In this document: positions 25,538 through 34,287 of the stretch, piece by piece
Layout: each line of letters opens with the position of its first letter
Numbering within the stretch: the first letter of the stretch is position 1
Assembly (NCBI GenBank): GCA_964537055.1
Contig: CAZHYV010000002.1
Span: 186,001-250,000, forward strand
From: CAZHYV01 sp964537055
Lineage (GTDB): Bacteria > Myxococcota_A > Polyangia > Palsa-1104 > JAEUJZ01
Length of the DNA stretch: 64,000 bases
Direction of reading: 5' to 3'
Translations under genes and position numbers: made by a program
Notes under the pieces: generated by a model
Told to the model about the DNA's origin: nothing
Database searches by the model: none
Seen by the model: only the letters and a program-made list of their open reading frames with translations

Positions 25538-26029
25538 ATGCACTCTTCTCAACTTGCTTCAATGATAGCCCAAGCGGCAGAAGAAAAGACCCCGCCGATC
25601 ATTGATTTTGATGGTACGGTGGTGTTGCAGTTTCTCCTGTTTTTGGCAATGTATTTTGTACTGAAATACCTGGTATTCCTTCCTTACCTTCGTCTAAGAG
25701 AAAAACGTTTTTTGGCCACTCAGGGAAACCAACAGGAAGCAGAACACATTCTTACAGAAGCAAGACTTTTCGAAAGCCAGTACAATCAGACGCTAGCGCA
25801 CGTTAGAAATGAAGTTGAAGCTGAGCGTACTCGCCTTTACCTAAAGAGACAAAATGAATCACAGACCTATCTCCATCAAGCACAAAATGAAATGCAGACG
25901 CGAATAGAGAATGCAAATCTTCAAATCGTGAAGCAGGCAGAGGAAGCCAGGCAGAAGTTAAAGGTGGAGGTTGACAGCCTGGGACAAGCGATTGCCACTA
26001 AAATTCTAGGAAGGGAGATTCCTGAATGA
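25538..26029 (+). CDS. ATP synthase F0 subunit b'
   Basis: The frame opens at TTG 25517, but the ATG at 25538 is the likely start (163 residues). One membrane helix (VVLQFLLFLAMYFVLKYLVFLPYL) is followed by a long charged coiled coil rich in Ala, Glu, Gln and Arg, ending AIATKILGREIPE. This is the plan of F-ATPase b-type stator subunits. A second, different b subunit follows with a 4-bp overlap, so this one is the b' copy, as in other bacteria with b/b' heterodimers. It links F0 to the F1 head and resists rotation. Confidence 0.85.
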   Translation: MHSSQLASMIAQAAEEKTPPIIDFDGTVVLQFLLFLAMYFVLKYLVFLPYLRLREKRFLATQGNQQEAEHILTEARLFESQYNQTLAHVRNEVEAERTRLYLKRQNESQTYLHQAQNEMQTRIENANLQIVKQAEEARQKLKVEVDSLGQAIATKILGREIPE

Positions 26030-26724
26030 AAAAGACTCTTCTTCCCTTAATCATCTCCTTCTTGTTAGGCCTTCTGTTTGGCCCTGCTCCTTTGTACGCT
26101 GCTCACGAAACGGTCCATACAGAACCCTCACATGCAGTCCAACCTGAACATGGTCACGGCCATGGTCCAGTCATCGAAAACTGGTGGAGCTGGAAGAACC
26201 GAGAAGAAACGCCTCCTTTTGGCTTTGCTCTTATTAATTTTGCTATATTTTTAATTATTCTTCACCAAACCGCAGGGAAGCAGCTAAGGCTCTTTTTAAG
26301 AAACCGTCACGAAGAGATGCGCACAAAAATGGAAGAAGCTCAGCGAGAGAAAAATCTCGCACAGGCCTCTCTGGTTGCCTATAAAACCCAACTCACCGAG
26401 CTTCCCACAAAAAGACAAGAGCTCTTTGCCCAGATGCAGAAAGAGGCTCAGGCCGAAGAACAGCGGCTACGAGATTTGACCAAACGGCAGGTCGAGCGTC
26501 TTCAGAAAGATGCAAATCTCACGATTCTCCAAGTAACCAAAAACGCGATCTTTCAATTAAAACAGGCCTCTGCTGAAGCCGCCGTTGATTTAGCAAAAAA
26601 CCTCATTCGGCGATCCATCAAGCCAGCGGACGAACAAAAGCTCATGCATACACCTCTTGTTCAGCTAGAGAGAGCCGCTCAAAAAGGAGAGTTTGGCGCA
26701 GTGTCACAAGGGGGTCAAATATGA
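26026..26724 (+). CDS. atpF: ATP synthase F0 subunit b with N-terminal signal-like extension
   Basis: 232 residues, longer than the usual 156-170. It starts with a signal-peptide-like segment (residues 1-25, ending PLYAAHE) and a His-rich stretch (QPEHGHGHGP). Then come the membrane helix (FALINFAIFLIILHQTAGKQL) and the charged coiled coil with FLRNRHEEMRTKMEEAQ. Similar long b subunits with cleavable leaders are found in several delta-type proteobacteria and myxobacteria. It overlaps b' by 4 bp and atpH by 4 bp, which indicates tight coupling. Together with b' it forms the peripheral stalk. Confidence 0.88.
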   Translation: MKKTLLPLIISFLLGLLFGPAPLYAAHETVHTEPSHAVQPEHGHGHGPVIENWWSWKNREETPPFGFALINFAIFLIILHQTAGKQLRLFLRNRHEEMRTKMEEAQREKNLAQASLVAYKTQLTELPTKRQELFAQMQKEAQAEEQRLRDLTKRQVERLQKDANLTILQVTKNAIFQLKQASAEAAVDLAKNLIRRSIKPADEQKLMHTPLVQLERAAQKGEFGAVSQGGQI

Positions 26725-27281
26725 TCGTTGGTTCACTCGCTCGCCGCTACGCAAAAGCTATTCTTTCTGTAGGGATCGAACATAGAAACTATGAGAAGTT
26801 AAGCGCGGAACTGGACAAATTAGTGCAGCTCTACCAGGATCATCAAGAACTTCGGAGTGTTCTCGAAAATGCAATTTTTCCGATAGCCCAACGCCGAGGT
26901 ATGTTGACGACAGTCATGGCAAAATTGGGAGTCTCTAAGGCCATTGAGCATTTGGTCCTTTTGCTGCTAGAGCGAGGGAAAATCTCTTATCTCCCCAGCA
27001 TTGCAAAAGAACTACGCGTGCTGGTAGATAAACAAGCAGGGCGCATCCGCGGAAAGATTACGTCAGTCATTCCGTTAGATTTATCGACAGAATTACGATT
27101 TCAAACAGCTTTAGAGAGAACAACAGGAAGAAAGGTTGTTTTAGAGAAGGTCCAAGACCCAAGTTTAATCGGAGGGTTTGTTTTACAACTGGGAGATGTG
27201 GTTTACGATGGCAGCGTGACCGCACAACTCAACCAGCTTCGAAAACAGCTCTCCTTTGACATATCGCTTTCGTCTGAATAA
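26721..27281 (+). CDS. atpH: ATP synthase F1 subunit delta
   Basis: 186 residues, normal length. The N-terminal helical domain starts SLARRYAKAILSVG, followed by FPIAQRRGMLTTVMAKL and LLLLLERGKISYLPSIAKELRVLVD. The C-terminal signature is DPSLIGGFVLQLGDVVYDGSVTAQLNQLRKQL. Delta joins the b/b' stalk to the top of the alpha3-beta3 ring. It overlaps atpF by 4 bp (ATGA), with GGGGG just upstream as ribosome site, and ends 9 bp before atpA. Confidence 0.94.
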   Translation: MIVGSLARRYAKAILSVGIEHRNYEKLSAELDKLVQLYQDHQELRSVLENAIFPIAQRRGMLTTVMAKLGVSKAIEHLVLLLLERGKISYLPSIAKELRVLVDKQAGRIRGKITSVIPLDLSTELRFQTALERTTGRKVVLEKVQDPSLIGGFVLQLGDVVYDGSVTAQLNQLRKQLSFDISLSSE

Positions 27282-27290
27282 GGAGTTACT

Positions 27291-28844
27291 ATGGAGATCA
27301 GGGCAGATGAGATCTCACAGATCATTCGCTCACAAATAGAAAAGTACGACCAAAAAATCTCGGTTGTTGAAACAGGCACGGTCCTTACCGCGGGTGATGG
27401 AATCGCTCGCGTCTATGGTCTATCTGGAGCCATGGCTGGAGAGATTCTTGAGTTTCCACATGGCGTACAAGGGCTTGTTTTGAACCTAGAAGAAGACAAT
27501 GTGGGATGCGCCCTGCTTGGGCAGTATGAGCACATTCGCGAGGGAGACCCAGTAAAGCGTACCGGTCGTATCGCCTCGGTTCCAGTCGGACCCGCCCTGC
27601 TTGGGCGCGTTGTCAATGCGCTGGGTGAGCCGATCGATGGGAAGGGTCCTATTGAGGCGACAGAAACGCGAAAAGTCGAAATTAAAGCCCCAGGTATCAT
27701 TAGTCGTAAATCCGTCCATGAACCTTTACAGACTGGTATTAAAGCCATCGATTCCATGATCCCCATTGGCCGTGGCCAGCGTGAGCTTATTATTGGAGAT
27801 AGGCAGACAGGGAAGACTGCGATTGCTATCGATACCATCCTAAATCAAAAGGGGCAGAATGTTTTCTGTATTTACGTGGCGATCGGTCAAAAGCAATCCA
27901 CGGTTGCCTCGGTGGTCGATAAGCTAACCCAGGCAGGAGCGATGGAATACTCCATGGTTGTGGTCGCTGGAGCGAGCGAGCCGGCACCATTACAGTTTCT
28001 GGCACCTTACTCGGGTGTCACCATGGGTGAATATTTCCGTGATCATGGACAACACGCCCTGATTGTGTACGATGACCTTTCAAAACAAGCAGTTGCGTAC
28101 CGTCAGCTTTCTCTCTTGTTACGCAGACCTCCAGGTCGAGAGGCTTATCCAGGCGATGTCTTTTACTTACACAGCCGTCTTTTAGAGCGAGCCGCAAAGA
28201 TGTCGGATGAGGCTGGGGCAGGCTCTCTCACGGCTCTCCCCATTATTGAAACACAGGCAGGCGACGTCGCTGCGTATATTCCTACGAACGTTATCTCGAT
28301 TACTGATGGCCAAATCTACCTTGAAGGTGACCTGTTTTACTCAGGCGTTCGTCCAGCAGTCAACGTAGGTATTTCGGTCAGCCGTGTTGGCGGGGCTGCT
28401 CAAGTATTTGCTATGAAGAAAATTGCCGGCACTCTGCGCCTCACTATGGCCCAGTACCGAGAGTTGGCTGCGTTTGCCCAGTTTGCTTCCGATCTAGACA
28501 AAGCCTCTCAAGATGCCCTCAACCGAGGGAGCCGGATGGTCGAGCTTCTGAAACAGGGCCAGTACCAGCCTTTGTCTGTGGAGAAACAAGTCCTCATCAT
28601 CTTTGCAGGAACATCAGGGTATTTAGATGATGTGCCCGTCAATGAAGTGAGAAGATTCGAACAACAACTTTACCGGTTTATCGAACTACGCCACCCTGAC
28701 GCATTTGAGCAGATGGCAGTCCGATGCCAACGGAAAAATGATTACGACGAGCTTACCAAGCAGATGCGCGCTCTTTTAGACGAGTTTAAAGCAGAGTTTA
28801 TGGCGTCGCTGGTTTCTCAATCCAAAGATCTGCAGGTAGCCTAA
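27291..28844 (+). CDS. atpA: ATP synthase F1 subunit alpha
   Basis: 517 residues. The N-terminal barrel domain has GDGIARVYGL, the nucleotide-binding domain has Walker A GDRQTGKTAIAIDT and the conserved YVAIGQKQSTVA, and ALIVYDDLSKQAVAYRQLSLLLRRPPGREAYPGDVFYLHSRLLERA follows. The C-terminal helical region includes SRVGGAAQ. Alpha carries the non-catalytic nucleotide sites of F1. All core motifs are intact. It starts 9 bp after atpH with AAGGAG (AATAAGGAGTT) as ribosome site and is followed after 3 bp by atpG. Confidence 0.97.
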   Translation: MEIRADEISQIIRSQIEKYDQKISVVETGTVLTAGDGIARVYGLSGAMAGEILEFPHGVQGLVLNLEEDNVGCALLGQYEHIREGDPVKRTGRIASVPVGPALLGRVVNALGEPIDGKGPIEATETRKVEIKAPGIISRKSVHEPLQTGIKAIDSMIPIGRGQRELIIGDRQTGKTAIAIDTILNQKGQNVFCIYVAIGQKQSTVASVVDKLTQAGAMEYSMVVVAGASEPAPLQFLAPYSGVTMGEYFRDHGQHALIVYDDLSKQAVAYRQLSLLLRRPPGREAYPGDVFYLHSRLLERAAKMSDEAGAGSLTALPIIETQAGDVAAYIPTNVISITDGQIYLEGDLFYSGVRPAVNVGISVSRVGGAAQVFAMKKIAGTLRLTMAQYRELAAFAQFASDLDKASQDALNRGSRMVELLKQGQYQPLSVEKQVLIIFAGTSGYLDDVPVNEVRRFEQQLYRFIELRHPDAFEQMAVRCQRKNDYDELTKQMRALLDEFKAEFMASLVSQSKDLQVA

Positions 28845-28847
28845 CCT

Positions 28848-29834
28848 ATGGCGTCGCTCAAAGTCATCCGCAAACGCATTAGCTCGGTGAAGAATACTCA
28901 AAAAATCACCAAAGCGATGAAGATGGTGGCCGCTGCCAAACTAAGGCGGGCTCAGGATCAGATTCAAGCGTTTCGACCCTATTCACAAGGCCTTCACCAA
29001 GTTGTTTTTGACTTAATTGAGCATCTCGATACGAGCATCCTTGATGGAAGTTCAGAAGAGCAGAAGACCTCCGGTAAGGACCCTCAGGTTTCCTTGCTAA
29101 ATAAGCTTCGTTGGTTCTTCAAGCAAACAGACGAGAACCGTGTTCGTATTTTGATGCTAACCTCAGATCGAGGCCTTGCAGGCGCCTTCAACGGAAACAT
29201 TTTCAGGAGAATGGAACAGTTTCTGGTAGAAAAAAGCGGCTGCACCATTGAGGTAGAAGTGATCGGTAGAAAAGGACGTGACTATACTCAACGTAGGACC
29301 CGAGAGATTCGGTCTTCCCTTCAAGGCAGAAACTTGTGGACCCAGGCAACCTTAACCAAAGAGTATCTGGGACTGGACGCCAGAAGCGCAAGCCGCTATG
29401 CAAAAGAGATCGCAGCTTCCTTAAAAGAAGCGAGAGAAAGCGGTATCGACGCTGTCTATGTGCTCTACAACCAGTTCCATAGCGCTGCCCGCCAATCAGT
29501 CGTTCTGAAGAGGTTATTGCCCTTTTCTCCGAAGACAGAATCTGAGAGCACCGAAAAGATAGCCTCTTTACGATTGGTCGATTTTGTCTATGAACCGAGC
29601 AAGGAGGAGGTGTTTACACACCTTTTGCCCCTTTATTTTGAGACAGAGATCCACAAAATCTTACTCGAAAGCATTGCCTCAGAATTTGGAGCCCGTATGA
29701 GCGCCATGGACAATGCCTCGCGAAATGCCAAAGAAATGATTTCGGGCCTCACTCTCCAGATGAACCGGGTACGCCAAGCAGCCATTACGAAAGAGCTCAT
29801 GGAAATCATTGGTGGTGCTGAAGCACTAAAGTAA
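28848..29834 (+). CDS. atpG: ATP synthase F1 subunit gamma (with insertion)
   Basis: 328 residues, against about 285-295 in most bacteria. The N-terminus (LKVIRKRISSVKNTQKITKAMKMVAAAKLRRAQ) and C-terminus (FGARMSAMDNASRNAKEMISGLTLQMNRVRQAAITKELMEI) are the classic rotor helices. The extra length is mostly in the segment after the first helix (about residues 58-95, GSSEEQKTSGKDPQ through FKQTDENR) and around 225-240. Gamma is the central rotor shaft turning inside the alpha3-beta3 ring. It starts 3 bp after atpA and is followed by a 71-bp gap before atpD. Confidence 0.95.
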   Translation: MASLKVIRKRISSVKNTQKITKAMKMVAAAKLRRAQDQIQAFRPYSQGLHQVVFDLIEHLDTSILDGSSEEQKTSGKDPQVSLLNKLRWFFKQTDENRVRILMLTSDRGLAGAFNGNIFRRMEQFLVEKSGCTIEVEVIGRKGRDYTQRRTREIRSSLQGRNLWTQATLTKEYLGLDARSASRYAKEIAASLKEARESGIDAVYVLYNQFHSAARQSVVLKRLLPFSPKTESESTEKIASLRLVDFVYEPSKEEVFTHLLPLYFETEIHKILLESIASEFGARMSAMDNASRNAKEMISGLTLQMNRVRQAAITKELMEIIGGAEALK

Positions 29835-29905
29835 CTCCAGCGAGTGATAGTTTTTCTCGCCAAAAACCAAAAAAGTTTGTATAACGCTTTGAAAAAGGTA
29901 CGCGT

Positions 29906-31339
29906 ATGAACCCTACAGATCATATGGGCAAAATTACACAGGTCATTGGACCCGTTATTGACGTTGAATTCCAAGGACCTCTGCCCGAAATTAATACGGC
30001 TCTTAAATTAACCAATCCAGCGATTAGTGACCAACCTGAGAACCTCACAGTTGAAGTTGCACAACATTTAGGCGAGCACACGGTTCGCTGTATTGCTATG
30101 GACTCAACTGATGGATTAACCCGCGGTGTTCCTGTGCGCAATACAGGAGACTCGATCCAAATGCCTGTAGGTCCAGAGGTGCTAGGAAGAATCCTCAACG
30201 TTATTGGCGATCCCGTCGATGAGCAAGGACCTGTAAAAGCGAAAGCGTTTTTACCGATCCACCGAACTCCGCCTACATTTGTTGATCAGAGCGTCAAAAT
30301 TGAGATCCTAGAGACTGGCATCAAAGTCATCGACCTTTTGGCCCCTTACCGACGAGGTGGAAAGATTGGTTTATTTGGAGGCGCCGGTGTTGGCAAGACC
30401 GTGCTTCTGATGGAGCTTATCAATAATATTGCCAAAAAGAAGGGTGGTTTCTCCGTATTCGCCGGTGTTGGCGAAAGAACCCGAGAAGGGAACGACCTCT
30501 ATCATGAAATGATTGAATCTGGCGTCATTAACAAAAATGATCTCACCCAGAGCAAAGTCGCCCTAATCTACGGACAGATGAACGAACCCCCCGGAGCACG
30601 AGCGCGGGTGGCCCTTTCAGGATTAACCATTGCAGAATATTTCCGAGACGTAGAAGGGCGGGACGTGCTGTTCTTCATTGATAACATTTTCCGCTTTACC
30701 CAGGCTGGTTCTGAGGTTTCCGCGCTTCTTGGTCGAATCCCCAGCGCCGTAGGTTATCAACCCACCCTTTCTACAGAAATGGGACGGCTCCAAGAACGGA
30801 TTACATCCACCAACAAGGGCTCGATCACCTCGGTCCAGGCCATCTACGTGCCTGCAGACGATTTAACCGATCCAGCACCAGCGACCACATTTGCCCACTT
30901 AGATGCAACAACCGTGTTAAGCCGTGCTATTTCAGAGCTTGGCATTTACCCAGCTGTGGATCCTTTAGATTCCACGTCGACCATTTTGCAACCCCACGTG
31001 GTCGATCCAGAACATTACAGCTGTGCCCGAGATGTACAGAAACTTCTCCAAAGGTACAAAGAACTGCAAGACATTATCGCTATCTTAGGGATGGACGAAC
31101 TCTCTGAAGAAGACAAGCTTGTGGTCGCTCGTGCCCGTAAGGTCCAGCGGTTCTTCAGTCAGCCGTTCCATGTCGCCGAACAGTTTACCGGAATTCCAGG
31201 CAAACTGGTTCCCCTCGAAGAAACGATCCGAAGCTTCCAGGGTATTCTACGAGGTGAATACGACCACATTTCGGAACAATCCTTCCTCATGGCTGGGGGT
31301 ATTGACGAAGTGGTAGCCCGACATAAGGCACAGTCCTAG
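29906..31339 (+). CDS. atpD: ATP synthase F1 subunit beta
   Basis: 477 residues. Catalytic subunit: Walker A GGAGVGKTVLL, catalytic Glu in GERTREGNDLY, Walker B DVLFFIDNIFRFTQAG, and the torque-transmitting DELSEED loop (GMDELSEEDKL). The C-terminus is FLMAGGIDEVV. All residues needed for ATP synthesis are present. AAGG lies about 9 bases before the ATG. The 71-bp spacer after atpG is the largest gap in the operon but holds no evident promoter or hairpin. Confidence 0.98.
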   Translation: MNPTDHMGKITQVIGPVIDVEFQGPLPEINTALKLTNPAISDQPENLTVEVAQHLGEHTVRCIAMDSTDGLTRGVPVRNTGDSIQMPVGPEVLGRILNVIGDPVDEQGPVKAKAFLPIHRTPPTFVDQSVKIEILETGIKVIDLLAPYRRGGKIGLFGGAGVGKTVLLMELINNIAKKKGGFSVFAGVGERTREGNDLYHEMIESGVINKNDLTQSKVALIYGQMNEPPGARARVALSGLTIAEYFRDVEGRDVLFFIDNIFRFTQAGSEVSALLGRIPSAVGYQPTLSTEMGRLQERITSTNKGSITSVQAIYVPADDLTDPAPATTFAHLDATTVLSRAISELGIYPAVDPLDSTSTILQPHVVDPEHYSCARDVQKLLQRYKELQDIIAILGMDELSEEDKLVVARARKVQRFFSQPFHVAEQFTGIPGKLVPLEETIRSFQGILRGEYDHISEQSFLMAGGIDEVVARHKAQS

Positions 31340-31350
31340 GGAGAAAACCG

Positions 31351-31605
31351 ATGCTAACCATGAAGGTAGTCACCCCCAAAGGTGTTACATTCGAACGGCA
31401 AGTGAGCGAAATCCAAGCACCTGGGATCAACGGTGAATTCGGAATTTTGCAGGGACACATTCCATTTATCAGCGCAATTCAGCCTGGCGAAATAAAGTGG
31501 AAAGCCCATGGGGCGGATGGAAAGATTGCCGTAGATGCAGGTTATGCCGAAATCTCTGCAAGTGGCGAAGTGTTGATTCTTGTTCAAAAGGCAACTCCTC
31601 TTTAG
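31351..31605 (+). CDS. atpC: ATP synthase F1 subunit epsilon, lacking the C-terminal hairpin
   Basis: 84 residues, against about 130-140 in most bacteria. The complete N-terminal beta-sandwich is present (MKVVTPKGVTFERQVSEI, GEFGILQGHIPFISAIQPGE, VDAGYAEISASGEVLILVQKA). The stop then falls where the two-helix C-terminal domain should begin. The following bases do not encode a recognisable hairpin in any frame, so this looks like a true short form rather than a frameshift. Rotor assembly should be kept, but the hairpin's inhibition of ATP hydrolysis should be lost. GGGAGA precedes the ATG. It is the last gene of the operon. Confidence 0.9.
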   Translation: MLTMKVVTPKGVTFERQVSEIQAPGINGEFGILQGHIPFISAIQPGEIKWKAHGADGKIAVDAGYAEISASGEVLILVQKATPL

Positions 31606-31684
31606 GGTAACTTTTCTATATTTTCCGGACGAGACGCGCCGTACCCGGTCAAGATAAGACGACGCTTTTGAAAGGAGTTGTCCT

Positions 31685-32203
31685 ATGTCATTCGGAATTA
31701 GCCTCAACAACCTCAACACGGAACTACCTCTAAGAAATTTCCCGCAATCCAAGCCACCAGCTTCACTACTGCTTCTTGTTAAAACAGGCCTTTTTGCCGT
31801 CTGCAAACTTCCTGCGACTTCACAAATTCCGACCTGGGTATCGCCTTCCCCATTTTTCTCAATCACAAAAACCTCGGAAGAGTTATCGATTGTTTGTCCA
31901 GAGTCCTCAATGAAAGAATCTTCCATTCCCGAAAGCTTCTCTGTAGAGAAATCTTTCGTTCTGATTCAGGTAGTAGGCCCTCTCGATTTCACATGGGTTG
32001 GCATTTTAGCTTCGCTGACGGGGGTCCTTGCAGAGAAGCAAATTAGCCTTTTTGCCCTATCTACTTACGACACCGATTATCTTTTGGTCAAACAAAACAA
32101 CCTCAACGTCTCCGTGGCAGCACTAGAAGAAGCAGGACATCGGATCTCTTTTGAGTCCTCTGACTCTTTGGAATCCGTTTCTGTAGAAACTATAGAAAAT
32201 TGA
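31685..32203 (+). CDS. ACT-domain protein (CASTOR-like)
   Basis: 172 residues. An AAGGAG ribosome site precedes the ATG. The N-terminal half is a less conserved sandwich beginning LPLRNFPQSKPPASLLLLVKTGLFAVCKL. The C-terminal half is an ACT fold of the CASTOR/ACT_7 kind: VVGPLDFTWVGILASLTGVLAEKQISLFALSTYDTDYLLVK, then LEEAGHRI. ACT domains bind amino acids. In bacteria this stand-alone form is common and usually of unknown target. It follows atpC by 79 bp, perhaps on the same transcript. Confidence 0.75.
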   Translation: MSFGISLNNLNTELPLRNFPQSKPPASLLLLVKTGLFAVCKLPATSQIPTWVSPSPFFSITKTSEELSIVCPESSMKESSIPESFSVEKSFVLIQVVGPLDFTWVGILASLTGVLAEKQISLFALSTYDTDYLLVKQNNLNVSVAALEEAGHRISFESSDSLESVSVETIEN

Positions 32204-32356
32204 TACAAAAAGGGCCCACCAAAAGAAAGAGACTTGCCATCCTCAAAAAAGCACTTTATCGTTGTAGATGGGTGGAGAAAGGTCAAATCAACCTAATAAC
32301 GATCCTCTCCCCCGAGAAAACTTATCCATTGCTATCTAAGAAAGAAAAACGATCGA

Positions 32357-32923
32357 ATGACAATTAAGCTGTTTGTTGGAAACCTGCCCTACTCGATTAC
32401 CGAAGAACAACTCAAAGAAGCCTTTGCTCAGTCGGGCCGCAATGTTCATAGCGTGAGAATCGCTCTTGACAGAGAAACCCAAAGGCCCAGAGGGTTTGCC
32501 TTTATAGAAATGGCAACCGATCAGGATGCAGACAGTGCCATCAAAGAATTGCACAACCAAATGCTCCAAGGACGCACGATTTTTGTAGAGAAGGCCCAAG
32601 AACGTGCCCCAGGAGGTCCAAGACCTCATAGCTCCTCTAGACCTCCCCGAGAGCACTCTGGTCCTCCAAGAGGCCCCTCATCAGGACCTCCCTCTTATGG
32701 AAACACCGCAAGGCCCTATTCCAACCAACCTTCTCAAGAACGACCCTGGTCTCCTCGACCTCCACGCCCCAACTTTCAAGCAGCTCATTTTGAGGAGCCT
32801 AAAATAGGTGGCCGGCGTCATAAAACCAAGCCCGATAAAAAAGGGAAAGAAAAGAAAAGCTCAGGAAGACCCGAAGAACGCGAGCGTGGAAAATGGCGCT
32901 GGGACGGAAACGACGATTATTAG
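32357..32923 (+). CDS. RRM-domain RNA-binding protein
   Basis: 188 residues. One RNA-recognition motif fills residues 3-82, with RNP2 LFVGNLPY and RNP1 RGFAFIEM. The remainder is a low-complexity tail rich in Pro, Arg, Ser and Gly (PPREHSGPPRGPSSGPPSYG) turning Lys/Arg-rich near the end (HKTKPDKKGKEKK). Such RRM proteins with basic disordered tails occur in cyanobacteria and myxobacteria, where several are cold-inducible. The tail is likely to add non-specific RNA binding. It is a single gene before the convergent mutY. Confidence 0.88.
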   Translation: MTIKLFVGNLPYSITEEQLKEAFAQSGRNVHSVRIALDRETQRPRGFAFIEMATDQDADSAIKELHNQMLQGRTIFVEKAQERAPGGPRPHSSSRPPREHSGPPRGPSSGPPSYGNTARPYSNQPSQERPWSPRPPRPNFQAAHFEEPKIGGRRHKTKPDKKGKEKKSSGRPEERERGKWRWDGNDDY

Positions 32924-33007
32924 GCCGGCGGTTGTTAGATCTACAGTGATCATTCGTCCTACTGCTTGAGCCTTCTTATCAAAGCCTACCTTTTTGTGCT
33001 TGGTGCC

Positions 33008-34270
33008 TCATTCCCTTGCTCTGCGTTCTGTACTCGACCCCTCCTCTTTTCGCTTGGTGATCTGTGCAAGTACTTTCTGGACCCATACAGCAAAACCAAT
33101 GGCGCTGGGGTTTTTCGGATTGACCCACCTTGCTTCTGTGTAGAGACCCGACAATCGACATCGCGGCTTCTCGCCCCCTCCCCTTAGGAGATAAGGAGAA
33201 AACTTCATATGCCTGTGTGTGAGCGTTTGTTCAAAGCCAGGGAACGAGACAACGTTTTCTAACAGTAATGATAGATCGAGATCCAACATCTCTCTTCCAA
33301 GCCGAAGAAGTGCATCCTGATCGGACTCACCCGTTTTTGCAATAAGCGGTGGCTCGAACAGACCACCCCACAACCCCACCTCATGACGGCGAACCAACAG
33401 GAGCTCTTCTCCCACCATGAGCAGCAACACGACATTCTCAACAAACGGAAGCACCCGCTCTTTTTTCTTTGGTGGATACTTATTGGGGTTGCCTCTTTGC
33501 CAAGCTTGACACACCTCCCGAACTGGGCAGACCAAGCAGGTCGGACTCTGAGGCAAACATACCGTGGCCCCTAGCTCCATGAGCGCCTGGTTGAAATCGC
33601 CGGGGTTGTTTTTCCCCATCTCCGGAAGAGGGAGGAGCTCTTTGGCAAGGCGCCAATACTTCTTTTGGGTAGCCGTCAATTCGACAGGCTCATCGATGGC
33701 AAATAACCGTGACAACACGCGGATTACGTTCCCATCGACAAGGGGTGCTGGCTCCCCAAACGCAATCGAAAGGATTGCCCCTGCTGTGTATGGCCCAATC
33801 CCAGGAAGGCTTTGCACCTGTTCGGCCTCGCTTGGGAACTTGCCTCCATACGTGCTCGCGATCTCACGAGCAGCTTTGTGCAGATTTCGTGCCCGGGTGT
33901 AGTAACCAAGCCCACTCCAAATTCCAAGAACCTCTTCTAAAGGAGCCTGCGCCAATACATTTGCTGTTGGGAACTTCTCCAAGAACCTTCGATAATAATC
34001 TTTTACCGTTTCCACGCGGGTCTGCTGGAGCATAATCTCGGAAATCCATATGGAATAAGGATCGGTTGTTCTTCTCCAGGGCAAATCTCGGTGGCCACGT
34101 CGATACCAAGCTAGCAACGACTTTTGAATGCGTGACTTTTCTTCTCCCAAGACATGCTCTTCATCGAGTAAAACCGTGTCTGTCTTTGTGGCTTTTTGAT
34201 TTTTAGGAATTTTCCTCACGCGGGGCACCAATTTCCTTCGCAGCCTACTAAGATTTATGCCATAACGCAA
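33008..34270 (-). CDS. mutY: A/G-specific adenine glycosylase MutY
   Basis: 420 residues. It removes adenine mispaired with 8-oxoguanine. After a basic N-terminal extension of about 45 residues comes the catalytic core: LPWRRTTDPYSIWISEIMLQQTRVETV with the catalytic Glu, the helix-hairpin-helix LPGIGPYTAGAI, the catalytic Asp in PLVDGNVIRVLSR, and the 4Fe-4S loop CLPQSPTCLVCPVREVC. The C-terminal Nudix-like domain that checks 8-oxoG is present (VVLLLMVGEELLLVRRHEVGLWGGLFEPP). The only ATG is 17 bp from the divergent truA ATG, so the two promoters must lie inside each other's coding regions, or the true start is internal. Confidence 0.93.
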   Translation of the reverse strand: MRYGINLSRLRRKLVPRVRKIPKNQKATKTDTVLLDEEHVLGEEKSRIQKSLLAWYRRGHRDLPWRRTTDPYSIWISEIMLQQTRVETVKDYYRRFLEKFPTANVLAQAPLEEVLGIWSGLGYYTRARNLHKAAREIASTYGGKFPSEAEQVQSLPGIGPYTAGAILSIAFGEPAPLVDGNVIRVLSRLFAIDEPVELTATQKKYWRLAKELLPLPEMGKNNPGDFNQALMELGATVCLPQSPTCLVCPVREVCQAWQRGNPNKYPPKKKERVLPFVENVVLLLMVGEELLLVRRHEVGLWGGLFEPPLIAKTGESDQDALLRLGREMLDLDLSLLLENVVSFPGFEQTLTHRHMKFSPYLLRGGGEKPRCRLSGLYTEARWVNPKNPSAIGFAVWVQKVLAQITKRKEEGSSTERRARE

Positions 34271-34287
34271 GTAGCTACCAGCGAGTT

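Noticed and set aside
25538..31605. Missing a and c subunit genes in the ATP synthase operon
   Set aside because: A split F0 arrangement with atpB and atpE elsewhere is known in delta-type proteobacteria and Myxococcota, so this is not taken as gene loss.
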